A stretch of 13,897 nt of DNA from Bacillota bacterium (GCA_009787685.1 WQSV01000022.1:1-13897); one strand, 5' to 3'; positions 1 through 7,137 are shown, numbered from the stretch's first letter. Translations and numbers: made by a program. Notes: generated from the sequence alone by a model not told the origin.

Positions 1-13
1 CCCGCCAAAATTT

Positions 14-39
14 GGCACATCATCTGGTGTGCCTTTTTT
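14..39 (+). terminator. Rho-independent terminator of an upstream gene
   Basis: GGCACATC (14-21) pairs with GGTGTGCC (26-33) around a 4-base loop, with one G-T pair, and six T follow at 34-39. This is a classic intrinsic terminator for forward-strand transcription entering from outside the window. The gene it serves is not visible. Confidence 0.7.
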
Positions 40-43
40 AGTG

Positions 44-227
44 CCAAAAGCCTAGACTTCTAGGCTTTTGGTGGGTCTGTTTGGCGTCGTGGAGAAAGGT
101 CAAAAACGGGCGATTTTGTGCCAAAAGCACCCGTCAAGAGCCACGATTTAGGCTAGTTGGCAACTAGGCTGATGCTATTAGAGAGTGGTGTTTTTTGATC
201 GCTAAAAACTTGACCCCGCCTTTTTTT
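44..227 (+). ncRNA. Candidate structured RNA, family not recognised
   Basis: This stretch is dense in nested hairpins and has no credible reading frame. CCAAAAGCCTAG (44-55) pairs perfectly with 60-71. TCGTGG (87-92) pairs with CCACGA (141-146) and encloses ACGGG/CCCGT (106-110/130-134), which encloses TTTTG/CAAAA (114-118/122-126). CTAGTT (153-158) pairs with AACTAG (162-167). GGTGGGTC (70-77) can pair with GACCCCGCC (212-220), with one bulged C and one G-T pair, and seven T follow at 221-227. That gives a closed multi-branch domain ending like an intrinsic terminator. The closing stem shares two bases with the first hairpin, so the two compete there. No clear promoter is seen upstream, and strand and ends are inferred from the T run. 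It does not match any RNA consensus I can recall (RNase P, tmRNA, SRP, T-box). It could instead be a palindromic intergenic element. Confidence 0.3.
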
Positions 228-326
228 GCCAATCCCAACTGCCACTTTAAGAACTGCCTATAGGTTGCTTGCGCCAACTTTCAACATCATGAAAGCCCCT
301 TTGCGTCGAATAAAAAAAGAGAAGGA

Positions 327-362
327 AACGTCCCCCAACCGAAAAATAGGTTGGGGGGCGTT
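327..362. other. Strong GC-rich hairpin in intergenic DNA
   Basis: AACGTCCCCCAACC (327-340) pairs with GGTTGGGGGGCGTT (349-362) over 14 bp with one G-T pair and an 8-base loop. The stem is far richer in GC than its surroundings. No T run follows directly on either strand; the A7 at 312-318 would lie well past it on the reverse strand. It is therefore not a standard terminator, and it may be a mobile or REP-like palindrome. Confidence 0.5.
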
Positions 363-488
363 GACGCCTATTGTGAAAAAACAGAAAAAAATCCCTTATT
401 CTAGAATCAAAAACGGGAAAACGGGAATTGTACTCCAATTCTTCAGTATGATAGTAGCAGGTTGTTTAAAGTCATTAAATACTAACAA

Positions 489-542
489 GCAATTTTAATC
501 CCACTTGATAATCTGAATCAAGTGTGCTAATTGCCTTTTTTT
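489..542 (+). terminator. Probable intrinsic terminator, two-part stem
   Basis: CACTTGAT (502-509) pairs with ATCAAGTG (517-524) around a 7-base loop. An outer stem, GCAATT (489-494) with AATTGC (529-534), encloses it. A run of seven T follows at 536-542. The outer stem places the T run next to a helix as a terminator requires. What it terminates is unclear; the structured region to its left is one option. Confidence 0.5.
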
Positions 543-854
543 GATGTTTCAATGTAAGTTGATAGTGCTATGATGTCAAAAATTTGTTGTCTATGCAATG
601 CTTTATAAATTCCGAGCTAAGTTTTTGATACCTAAAAACTTTCTCCCAGTCAACTTTGTCTTGAAAGTCTAATAAAAAATGTTCTGACAGTTCTACCTTA
701 TAAAAGAAATTTTATTCCATTCCACCTTATGGCTAAACTCAAGTAAAAAGGATTAGCTCCATTCTTTAAACACCTATTCAAAATGAAATGGGCTGTTTAT
801 GCGGAAGATTCAAATGTGCTATTAGAATTTTTCCAATAAAGGCATTGAAGATGC
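543..854. other. Intergenic stretch with no gene seen
   Basis: These bases are AT-rich and stop-dense in all frames. The only peculiarity is a forward-frame stretch of about 29 codons at 747-836 (GLAPFFKHL... ending in a stop). It could be debris of a decayed gene, but it is too short to assign. No tRNA, CRISPR or strong inverted repeat was seen. Confidence 0.4.
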
Positions 855-883
855 TTGGCAAAATGGTTTTAACATGGTATAAT
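855..883 (+). promoter_or_regulatory. Sigma-A type promoter
   Basis: TTGGCA (855-860) is followed after exactly 17 bp by a perfect TATAAT (878-883), which is preceded by TGG and so also forms an extended -10 box. The predicted start is near 890. It would transcribe a possible 48-codon frame (912-1058) and run on into the small repressor gene. The boxes match the consensus well, but no product is certain. Confidence 0.55.
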
Positions 884-911
884 AATCACATTAAGAAGAA
901 AGTAATTTTTA

Positions 912-1058
912 ATGATAAGTGAATTTTGTGAAAGAGGGTTTCAATTAACTTTTGTTAAAAGAGAGAATTTGCATCGCGTTTTTAAATTAATTCAGAATCG
1001 AAAAAAGGGTTTAAGAAAAAAATCTGACATAAAATTTGCTGTCAAGAAAGTCGCTTGA
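912..1058 (+). CDS. Possible small basic protein (48 aa)
   Basis: This ATG-initiated frame encodes 48 residues beginning MISEFCERGF. Its second half is rich in Lys and Arg, and it has no recognisable domain. Support comes only from position: the start lies about 22 bases after the predicted start of the strong 855-883 promoter, behind a purine-rich stretch (AAGAAGAAAG) that could be a weak ribosome binding site. The last codons run through the inverted repeat before the repressor gene. It may well be non-coding leader. Confidence 0.2.
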   Translation: MISEFCERGFQLTFVKRENLHRVFKLIQNRKKGLRKKSDIKFAVKKVA

Positions 1059-1068
1059 CAGCAAATTT
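1032..1068. promoter_or_regulatory. Perfect 15-bp inverted repeat, likely operator
   Basis: AAATTTGCTGTCAAG (1032-1046) and CTTGACAGCAAATTT (1054-1068) are exact reverse complements separated by 7 bases. The right arm abuts the extended -10 box of the downstream repressor gene. No T run follows, so it is not a terminator. An operator bound by the adjacent Cro/CI-type protein is the simplest reading, and autoregulation is inferred. Confidence 0.55.
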
Positions 1069-1076
1069 GTTATAAT
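1068..1076 (+). promoter_or_regulatory. Extended -10 promoter of the repressor gene
   Basis: TGTTATAAT is a perfect TGnTATAAT extended -10 box. TTGACA at 1055-1060 is only 10 bp away, too close to serve as its -35 element, so the extended -10 must carry recognition. The predicted start (about 7 bp after the box) is at or next to the ATG at 1084, implying a leaderless mRNA. Confidence 0.5.
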
Positions 1077-1083
1077 CCTAGAT

Positions 1084-1296
1084 ATGGATTGGCAAAAATT
1101 TTGTGAAAGATTAGTAGACCTTAGGAATGAGAAAGAATGGACTCAAAGACAGTTTGCGGAAAAACTGTCCGTTTATCAAGCAGACATAAACCGTTGGGAA
1201 ACGGGAAAACACAGGCCGAGTGTCGACATGGTTGTGAAAATGGCAAAGATTTTCAGTGTTTCAACTGATTATTTGCTTGCATTGACAGATTATTAA
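1084..1296 (+). CDS. Xre/Cro/CI-family transcriptional regulator (70 aa)
   Basis: This small cytoplasmic DNA-binding protein is a single HTH_3 domain. Residues 5-67 follow the family pattern: an initial helix RLVDLRNEKEWTQ, the helix-turn-helix RQFAEKLSVYQADINRWETGK, then PSVDMVVKMAKIFSVSTDYLL. It has no effector or dimerisation domain, like many phage- or toxin-associated repressors. The start is taken at ATG 1084. An in-frame TTG at 1036 would add 16 residues, but they lie inside the palindrome and upstream of the -10 box. No Shine-Dalgarno sequence is possible because the predicted transcript begins at the start codon. The adjacent 15-bp palindrome suggests self-repression. No partner toxin or phage gene is beside it, so its targets are unknown. 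Confidence 0.85.
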   Translation: MDWQKFCERLVDLRNEKEWTQRQFAEKLSVYQADINRWETGKHRPSVDMVVKMAKIFSVSTDYLLALTDY

Positions 1297-1433
1297 AGAG
1301 GGATTAAGCGAATTTCCCGAAATTATTTATAGCAGAAATATTCGTGCTAGAGAGGTGTTGTCGTTCTTAACGATAGAAAGTTAATAAAGGTGGCGCTTGC
1401 ATTTGTTTTCATAACAACAATAAAAAAACTAAC

Positions 1434-1446
1434 AAAGGAGGGTGAT
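1434..1446 (+). promoter_or_regulatory. Near-perfect Shine-Dalgarno site of comEC
   Basis: AAAGGAGGGTGAT closely matches the complement of the 16S 3' end (AAGGAGGTGAT with one extra G) and fixes the comEC start at ATG 1452. A second ATG at 1445 lies inside the site in another frame. The strength contrasts with the poorly marked starts of folC and the two ABC permeases. Confidence 0.8.
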
Positions 1447-1451
1447 GAAAA

Positions 1452-3938
1452 ATGAATAATGACATCAATCGATTAGATTATAATATTTCAAGCGATGATG
1501 CAAAACAAGAAATTCAGCGGAAGCAAAAACATCGCTACATAAATTTTCGTTCGCTTCTTGTTATTGCTGTTTTTATTGTTGTTTCTGTCCTGCTTGGATT
1601 TTTGACTTTTCTGTCGCCGGTTGCTGGATGGGTTTTGTTTGTTGCTTGGTTCACGTTCGCTCTTTCTTGTTCCACCTATTTTTGGTTTAAAAAAGCAACC
1701 CTTCACAAAATATTAACTTTCATAATAGCAGCGATATGTTCAGTCGCTGTTTTTTTGAATTTTGTCATTTTTGTTAATCACAACAATCAAAGTTCTTTTT
1801 TGGCTGGCGAGGTTGTGACAATAAGGGGTAATGTTGACGATGTCATTCGAAATGATGAGAATATTATTTTGGTCTTGACAAACGTAACTCATGAGGGCGA
1901 GAGAGTGAGAGGAAGAATGAGGGTGACTGTTCGCAATGTTCCAAATGAAGGTAGTGTTTTGAATGTTATTGCTCCAGCATCAATGGTGACAGTTTCGGGA
2001 GCCACTCATTTTAGTTATATCCTTGATGATGACATGAACATATCAACAAGAGCATTAAGAACGGGCGTGCGTTATAGAATGTATGTGAACTATGACAGAC
2101 AACATATTCATGTCACGCCTGAAAGGGCAGGGTGGTATCGGCGATTTACGATGCGAATTCAACAAACGTTGCGGGAAAGGATGGGAGAAGATTATGGCGG
2201 ACTTGCATGGGGGATTTTGACGGGTGACAGAAATGAATTGTCTGACGATATTCGCTTCAACTTTCAAAATTCTGGTTTTGGGCATGTTCTTGCCGTTTCT
2301 GGACTTCACCTCATGCTCATAACATCTCTGCTCTCGTTTATTCTTGGCAAACTTAAAATTCGTCGTTGGAAATCCCATGCAATCATCACAGTCATTTTGT
2401 TTCTCTACCTTTTTCTTGCGAGCTTTTCACCCTCAGTCATTAGAGCTTTCATAATGATTCAAGTTTTCCTAATCGGACAAAATTCTGGGCTTTTTCGAGA
2501 CAGGCTCTCCTCCGTTTTCCTTGCTATATCTGTCATATTACTCATTTATCCGCTCTATTTGTTTGATCCGGGTTTTATGATGAGTGTTGGTGCGGTCTAT
2601 TCAATAGTTTTGTTTCAACGGCATATTGCAAATTTTCTCCACAAAAAACTTCGACTTTTTAAAAAAGGTTCTCAATTTATGTCGATGACAATGTCGGCTC
2701 AACTTGGCGTTGTCCCCGCAATGATTTTTCATTTTTCACAATTTCACACCTATTCAATTTTGCTAAACATTATCCTCATGCCATTTTTCATGTTCAGTTT
2801 TTCATTTCTGTTTGTCGCAATAGTTCTTGCAATGATAATGCCGTTCTTGGGTTTTTTGGTCACAGGAGCTGGGTATTTGTTGAGAGTCATTGATGTTGTT
2901 GCTTCGTTTTTTGCATATCTTCCGTTTTCAACAGTCATTTATTTTTCGACTCCACTAATTGCTCTTGTCTATCCAAGTTACTTTTTTCTGTCAAGCTATT
3001 TTATTCGACGGAGGGGGGGGAGAGGGGTGTGGAATAAAAATGTCCATTCGGACAGTGGTTGTTCGAATGGGAGTGGTCATGGTTCAAACAGCAGGACATC
3101 GATACTGGAATCCTCTTTGAGATTAAGCGAGATTGATTGCAGGGGACGGAGCCATTGGCGTCCCAAAAAGATGTCAGCAACAATCAAATATTGTTTTGCC
3201 AAAATCGGCGTCGTTCGTCCACTTGCGATGATTCTTGTTCTGTTCGCTTTTTTTAATGGTCTCATTTTTTATCCACGATTGCCTATCAACAACTCAATTA
3301 TTCCTGTCAACAATTTTGCATGCGTGACTAGTGTTGTTGTTTATGAAAATGAGGTGCATGTAGTGGGCGATTTAAGAAATTTTCAAAGGACAAGGACGAC
3401 TCTTCGCAACCATCGTTTGACAAGCATTAACTCTGTTTTTTTGACAGAATTAACGAAAAGGAATGTTCAAGAGGTTGTTCGCCTTTCTCGTGAGTTTCGA
3501 CCAAATTATATTTTCGCTCCTTTTAATGTTGTTGAAATGGATGCTCTTGCAATACTTGCTGGAAACAGAATCGGCAATTTTTTCAGGTTTTACCCTGAAT
3601 ACAATCACCAAAGATTCCCAAGCAACATAACTCCAATTTTTCGTGAAAGTGATGGGAATTTTTTGGCTTTTGAAAAATCAACTGCATATGCGAACATTTT
3701 ATTCGTTGGCTACAACGCAAACTATCAAAACTTGACATATGAACAAATCAACAGAGCTTCAATAATTCGAGCGTTTGCGTTCACTGTTGCGTTCCGCCAA
3801 AGAATATTCATAACAAATTTCAGAATCTGGCAAGTCGACATAGTCGTTCAGCCAGACTACAATTTTTCACTGGTTGACCATCGTGACATGCTTTTCAATT
3901 TTCAAACAGGAGAACTAAAAAGAATTTCCAGCAGATAG
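1452..3938 (+). CDS. comEC: ComEC/Rec2-type DNA-uptake channel protein
   Basis: This 828-residue membrane protein is expected to carry single-stranded DNA across the cytoplasmic membrane in natural transformation. N-terminal membrane segments (about 33-110) precede a soluble region of DUF4131/OB type (about 115-235). The competence core follows, with the family motif GILTGDR near 254-260 and AVSGLH at 281-286, then a long series of membrane helices to about 515. Residues 518-585 form a polar Ser/Gly/Arg-rich stretch starting at an 8-G tract, followed by one more membrane segment (about 590-610). The C-terminal part (about 620-828) sits where ComEC proteins carry a metallo-beta-lactamase-like domain, but the LTHxHxDH metal motif is replaced (LTELTKRNVQE by eye). 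The family is clear. Whether the protein is functional is not. Start set by the strong site at 1434-1446; folC follows after 22 bp. Confidence 0.9.
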   Translation: MNNDINRLDYNISSDDAKQEIQRKQKHRYINFRSLLVIAVFIVVSVLLGFLTFLSPVAGWVLFVAWFTFALSCSTYFWFKKATLHKILTFIIAAICSVAVFLNFVIFVNHNNQSSFLAGEVVTIRGNVDDVIRNDENIILVLTNVTHEGERVRGRMRVTVRNVPNEGSVLNVIAPASMVTVSGATHFSYILDDDMNISTRALRTGVRYRMYVNYDRQHIHVTPERAGWYRRFTMRIQQTLRERMGEDYGGLAWGILTGDRNELSDDIRFNFQNSGFGHVLAVSGLHLMLITSLLSFILGKLKIRRWKSHAIITVILFLYLFLASFSPSVIRAFIMIQVFLIGQNSGLFRDRLSSVFLAISVILLIYPLYLFDPGFMMSVGAVYSIVLFQRHIANFLHKKLRLFKKGSQFMSMTMSAQLGVVPAMIFHFSQFHTYSILLNIILMPFFMFSFSFLFVAIVLAMIMPFLGFLVTGAGYLLRVIDVVASFFAYLPFSTVIYFSTPLIALVYPSYFFLSSYFIRRRGGRGVWNKNVHSDSGCSNGSGHGSNSRTSILESSLRLSEIDCRGRSHWRPKKMSATIKYCFAKIGVVRPLAMILVLFAFFNGLIFYPRLPINNSIIPVNNFACVTSVVVYENEVHVVGDLRNFQRTRTTLRNHRLTSINSVFLTELTKRNVQEVVRLSREFRPNYIFAPFNVVEMDALAILAGNRIGNFFRFYPEYNHQRFPSNITPIFRESDGNFLAFEKSTAYANILFVGYNANYQNLTYEQINRASIIRAFAFTVAFRQRIFITNFRIWQVDIVVQPDYNFSLVDHRDMLFNFQTGELKRISSR
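3008..3170. other. Compositionally distinct in-frame segment of comEC
   Basis: The segment is visibly richer in G than its surroundings and encodes a low-complexity polar peptide between two hydrophobic parts of ComEC. It contains CCATTCG (3044-3050) paired with CGAATGG (3064-3070). Near 3144-3165, GGGACG pairs with CGTCCC. This could be a small palindromic element inserted in frame, or simply a variable linker. Confidence 0.35.
3013..3020 (+). repeat. 8-G homopolymer inside comEC
   Basis: Eight consecutive G lie within the AT-rich comEC gene, at codons 521-523. Slippage by one or two bases would shift the frame and remove the last membrane segment and the C-terminal domain. Such tracts can act as phase-variation switches. 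Here the frame is intact. Function as a switch is only inferred. Confidence 0.5.
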
Positions 3939-3960
3939 ATATCAAAAAAAGCAGTCCAAC

Positions 3961-5394
3961 ATGCTTGCAAAATTTGCTGAATTAGTATATTGTGATAGAA
4001 TGATGAACTCTCTTGATTATCTCAACAGTTTCCAAATGTTCACGAAAAATCCGACCCTAAAAACTGTCGGGTATTTTGTTGAAAAATTGGGAAGACCTCA
4101 CAAAAAATTCAAAAGCATTTATGTCACTGGAACGAATGGAAAAGGGAGTGTTTGCGAGACACTTTTTGCAGTTTTGACTCATTCGGGACTCAAAGTTGGA
4201 AAATTCATGAGCCCATTTTTGATTCAAATGAATGAATATATTGAGATTGGAATGAAAGGGTGTGAAGCGAATGAAGACATGTCCGTTGATTTTGAAAACA
4301 AAAAGAGGGCAAAAAGCCATAATCCTGTTGAAAACTATCCAAATTCAAGCCTTAATTTGAAAGCGATTTTTTCGAAAAATCAAATTAGTGGAGGAGAAAT
4401 TGAAGAGTATTTGATTGATTTGAAACCATTAATCGAAGAAAAACAAAAAGAAGGAGTTTTTGTGACTTTCTGGGAAGTTATAACAACTCTTGCTTGCTTG
4501 CATTTTGCAAAACATGAAGTGGACATCGCAATTATTGAAACTGGAATTGAGAGTCCAGTTGATTGCACTAATATTATTGATTCACTTGTCACTCTCATAA
4601 CAAAAATTGACATTGACCATGAATCTCTGCTTGGAAACACTGTTGAAGAAAACATGAAAGAGGTCGTGAAAAGTCTCAAGCCAAACAGCGTTGCAATCAC
4701 TGCGAACAATCTCAAAAAAGTCTGCGACATTCCATATTTGACAGTTGAGTCAAAAGATTCAAAAGGCTATAAAACCCCACTAGTCGGCGAATTTCAAAAA
4801 GAAAATCTCGCATTATGTCTGAAATGCTTTGAAACATTAAACCAACTAGGCTTCAACATCACAGAAGAACATATTCATGAAGGATTGGCACAAACAAAGC
4901 ACCGAGCAAGGTTTGAAACAATTATGATATCGCCAAAAGTCGTGTTTGACGGTTGTCACAACGCTAATGCGGTCGGAGCATTTTTAGAAGAAATCAAAGG
5001 TCTTAAAGAAAGTGTTTCAATCATTATTGCGCTCCTTGTCGACAAAGACATTAGTTCATTCATGAAAACTTTCGCAAAAGGCGTGAAAAAACTAAAAAGT
5101 AACAAGGTCAAAATAGTCTTCACCGCTGGAACAGAGGTTGTTGTTCAAGGCGGTTCATCGGGTGTGTTTTATTCATCAAGTGAATTAATGAATGAATATG
5201 CAAAGCATGCAAAAGAAGAAAAGCATCTTCAAATTGCAGAATTGCCATTTGAAGATGCTTTAAAAAATGCGAACAAAAATGAAACAACCTATATTATTGG
5301 AAGTTTCAAAACCTATAAAAAATCACTGGAAATTTTGAAAACTAATACTTTTTCTTCGTCTTCAAAAGAAGTTTCCCAAATGGTTTTTTCTTAA
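3961..5394 (+). CDS. folC: Folylpolyglutamate synthase / dihydrofolate synthase family
   Basis: This cytoplasmic Mur-ligase-fold enzyme (477 aa) adds glutamate to folates or dihydropteroate using ATP. The nucleotide-binding loop GTNGKGS is at 57-63. The TGIESPVDCTNII region (normally GLGGRLDATNVI) and the metal-site histidine H220 (IDIDHESLLG) follow. The C-terminal domain has DGCHN at 330-334, matching the DGAHN motif. About 50 extra residues lie between EYIEI (about 90) and NQISGGEI (about 140), which explains the length above the usual 420-440. The position normally occupied by a carbamoylated lysine (EKAGI) aligns by eye with V235. The true start is uncertain: ATG 3961 and the ATG pair at 4000/4003 both lack a good ribosome binding site, and homologues resemble the protein from MNSLDYL (4003). 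Probably co-transcribed with comEC. Confidence 0.88.
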   Translation: MLAKFAELVYCDRMMNSLDYLNSFQMFTKNPTLKTVGYFVEKLGRPHKKFKSIYVTGTNGKGSVCETLFAVLTHSGLKVGKFMSPFLIQMNEYIEIGMKGCEANEDMSVDFENKKRAKSHNPVENYPNSSLNLKAIFSKNQISGGEIEEYLIDLKPLIEEKQKEGVFVTFWEVITTLACLHFAKHEVDIAIIETGIESPVDCTNIIDSLVTLITKIDIDHESLLGNTVEENMKEVVKSLKPNSVAITANNLKKVCDIPYLTVESKDSKGYKTPLVGEFQKENLALCLKCFETLNQLGFNITEEHIHEGLAQTKHRARFETIMISPKVVFDGCHNANAVGAFLEEIKGLKESVSIIIALLVDKDISSFMKTFAKGVKKLKSNKVKIVFTAGTEVVVQGGSSGVFYSSSELMNEYAKHAKEEKHLQIAELPFEDALKNANKNETTYIIGSFKTYKKSLEILKTNTFSSSSKEVSQMVFS

Positions 5395-6865
5395 ATCTGA
5401 ATCCAAAGTCATAGACAGAAAAGACCATCATCAATGCGCCCATGAAGAAAAATCCAACAAGTCCCGAAATTCCGAGATTCAAAAACATTGGAATCGGTGT
5501 CAAGAGAGAATGAAGAGATCGAACAAGAAACAGCGTTGGGAAGCAGAGAACCAAGCATTTTATTAGGGTCGGGACGATATTTAGTTTTATGCCGACTTTT
5601 CGTCTTATGGTAATAAGATCAAGAATGCTTGAAATGGTGAGAGAGAGAAACATTCCAATCATGAAAATCTCAATTCGAAAACCCCTAATAAAACTAAACA
5701 TTAATGCAAACATTACTCCAGCACCGATGAGATAGTTGAAGAAACTGTGTTTTTGCAAATCTAACGAATTCATCATTGAGCTTGTTATGCTCTCAATTGC
5801 CATAGGAATGAGTATCCAAGCGCTCAATCGAACAAATCGCCCAGCAAGCGCGTTTTCCGCTCCATAGATGAAAACTCCCAAGTTTTCGCCAAGTCCAGCG
5901 AGTATTGGAATGAAAAAGCTTGCGACAACGATTGCAAAAGCAATCGCATTCGTGACTTGTTTCTGAACCGTTTTCATATCTTTTGATGCATAGGAACGCG
6001 CAAGTGTTGGAATCATGACATAGGACAGTGAGCCGACTGCAACAATTGGGATATAAAGAAGTGGTAATGCCATTCCAACACTTGCTCCAAAGATATACAT
6101 GCTCTCTTCACTCGTTAGTCCCTGTTGCATCAAAAGAAAAGGAACAGCAATAGCAATCAAAGAGCCGACGAGCGTGTTCGACGCGCGAATCATGGTGATA
6201 GGAACGCTTTGTTTCAAAAGTGGCTTGAAATGTCCTTTTGGATTTTTCAATTTCCCCTTCATTTTAATATAGGCAGCGATGCAAAGAACAGCGGTTAGTC
6301 CAACTGCAGCGGAGAGCGAAACCGCTGTCATTCTGAGTCTGTCAAACCCAAGAGAGAACAAAAGAACGCAAAGTCCAATTCTCGTTATTTGTTCGCATAG
6401 CTCAATGACAGAAATAGTGATATATTTTTCATGACCCCACAAATATCCTCGAAAAGCTGAAAATATCCCACTAAAAATCACGGCAGGGAGCAATAGAAGA
6501 ACAAGCGTCATTGAAGCGGGAGATGCAAAAACATTTGCAAGTTGGTTTCTGAAAATCAAAAATATTGCCGCAATAATAACGCTTGTGACAAGTCCAGAAA
6601 TGAAAGCCGCGGTGACAGTTGAGTGTTGAGAATCAAAGTTTCCTTTGTTTTTTTGAATTGCAGTGAGCTTTGAAACAATCAAAGGAATTCCACTTGTTGT
6701 CAATGTCAAGAAAACGAAAAATAGCGACAACGCAACTTGATAAATTCCGATTGCCGCAGGTCCTAGCTCGCGTGCTAAAAATATTTTAAATCCAAATCCA
6801 AGCAGTCTGTCAACAACCGCGAAAATTGTCAAGATGAAAACTGCCTTCGCCAAAGTTTTTCGCAT
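5342..6865 (-). CDS. SpoVB/MOP-family lipid-linked glycan flippase
   Basis: This polytopic membrane protein has 507 residues and about 14 predicted hydrophobic segments. It belongs to the MviN/MATE/oligosaccharide-flippase superfamily, which moves lipid-linked cell-wall or polysaccharide precursors across the membrane. The N-terminus (FAVVDRLLGFGFKIFLAREL, then GIYQVALSLF and SGIPLIVSKL) follows the SpoVB/YtgP/YkvU pattern: RLLGF...LGxxxxGxYQ followed by SGIPxxxSK. The basic C-terminus ends KTKKKY. SpoVB homologues act in spore cortex synthesis, but paralogues have general cell-wall roles, so the exact substrate cannot be given. The last 53 bases overlap folC on the other strand. No close Shine-Dalgarno site precedes ATG 6865; the nearest (AAGGA) is about 24 bases upstream. 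Confidence 0.85.
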   Translation of the reverse strand: MRKTLAKAVFILTIFAVVDRLLGFGFKIFLARELGPAAIGIYQVALSLFFVFLTLTTSGIPLIVSKLTAIQKNKGNFDSQHSTVTAAFISGLVTSVIIAAIFLIFRNQLANVFASPASMTLVLLLLPAVIFSGIFSAFRGYLWGHEKYITISVIELCEQITRIGLCVLLFSLGFDRLRMTAVSLSAAVGLTAVLCIAAYIKMKGKLKNPKGHFKPLLKQSVPITMIRASNTLVGSLIAIAVPFLLMQQGLTSEESMYIFGASVGMALPLLYIPIVAVGSLSYVMIPTLARSYASKDMKTVQKQVTNAIAFAIVVASFFIPILAGLGENLGVFIYGAENALAGRFVRLSAWILIPMAIESITSSMMNSLDLQKHSFFNYLIGAGVMFALMFSFIRGFRIEIFMIGMFLSLTISSILDLITIRRKVGIKLNIVPTLIKCLVLCFPTLFLVRSLHSLLTPIPMFLNLGISGLVGFFFMGALMMVFSVYDFGFRFKKKPFGKLLLKTKKKY

Positions 6866-6977
6866 ACTATTAATTTTATTGCGGGGCTGTCCTTATTATG
6901 ACGAAATATTTGATTTTTCGACATTATCTTGTGAGTTGGTTTGATGAAAAAAACATTGATTTTATGGCGAAAAACGC

Positions 6978-7006
6978 TTGACAAGGGGTGTAATGTTTGT
7001 TATATT
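6978..7006 (+). promoter_or_regulatory. Strong promoter of the rplU-prp-rpmA operon
   Basis: A perfect TTGACA (6978-6983), a 17-bp spacer and TATATT (7001-7006) preceded by TGT form a near-consensus extended promoter, as expected for ribosomal protein genes. The transcript should start near 7013, leaving a leader of about 139 nt before rplU. Confidence 0.8.
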
Positions 7007-7012
7007 AGTGGT

Positions 7013-7137
7013 TGCGTGCTGAGAAGTGCGTCAATTTTTGTGGGCAAATGCTCAAATACTAGAGAAAAAAATAGAAAGATGAAATGTTTTGAGGGTTTTG
7101 CCTTGAATGTCTCATGTTCGGTTTTGACTCAAAAAAT
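7013..7137 (+). promoter_or_regulatory. rplU mRNA leader, possible L21 autoregulatory RNA
   Basis: The leader between the promoter and the rplU ribosome binding site can fold. TTTTGAG (7087-7093) pairs with CTCAAAA (7128-7134) and encloses a 34-base region, ending just before the GGAG at 7138. Many Bacillota carry an L21 leader here that mediates feedback by L21. I cannot confirm the Rfam motif by eye, so the assignment rests on position and length. Confidence 0.4.

Noticed and set aside
226..498. 90-codon forward frame and the 63-codon reverse frame opposite it
   Set aside because: The frame runs through the GC-rich hairpin and ends inside the second terminator. Its composition looks random, it has no ribosome binding site and it resembles no family.
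747..836. Short stretch reminiscent of an IS91-type transposase fragment (FFKHLFKMKWAVYAE)
   Set aside because: Resemblance is over about 15 residues only, with no continuation in any frame. I cannot support a pseudogene call.
1036..1083. TTG start adding 16 residues to the repressor
   Set aside because: The codon lies inside the palindrome and upstream of the -10 box. The Xre domain starts naturally at ATG 1084.
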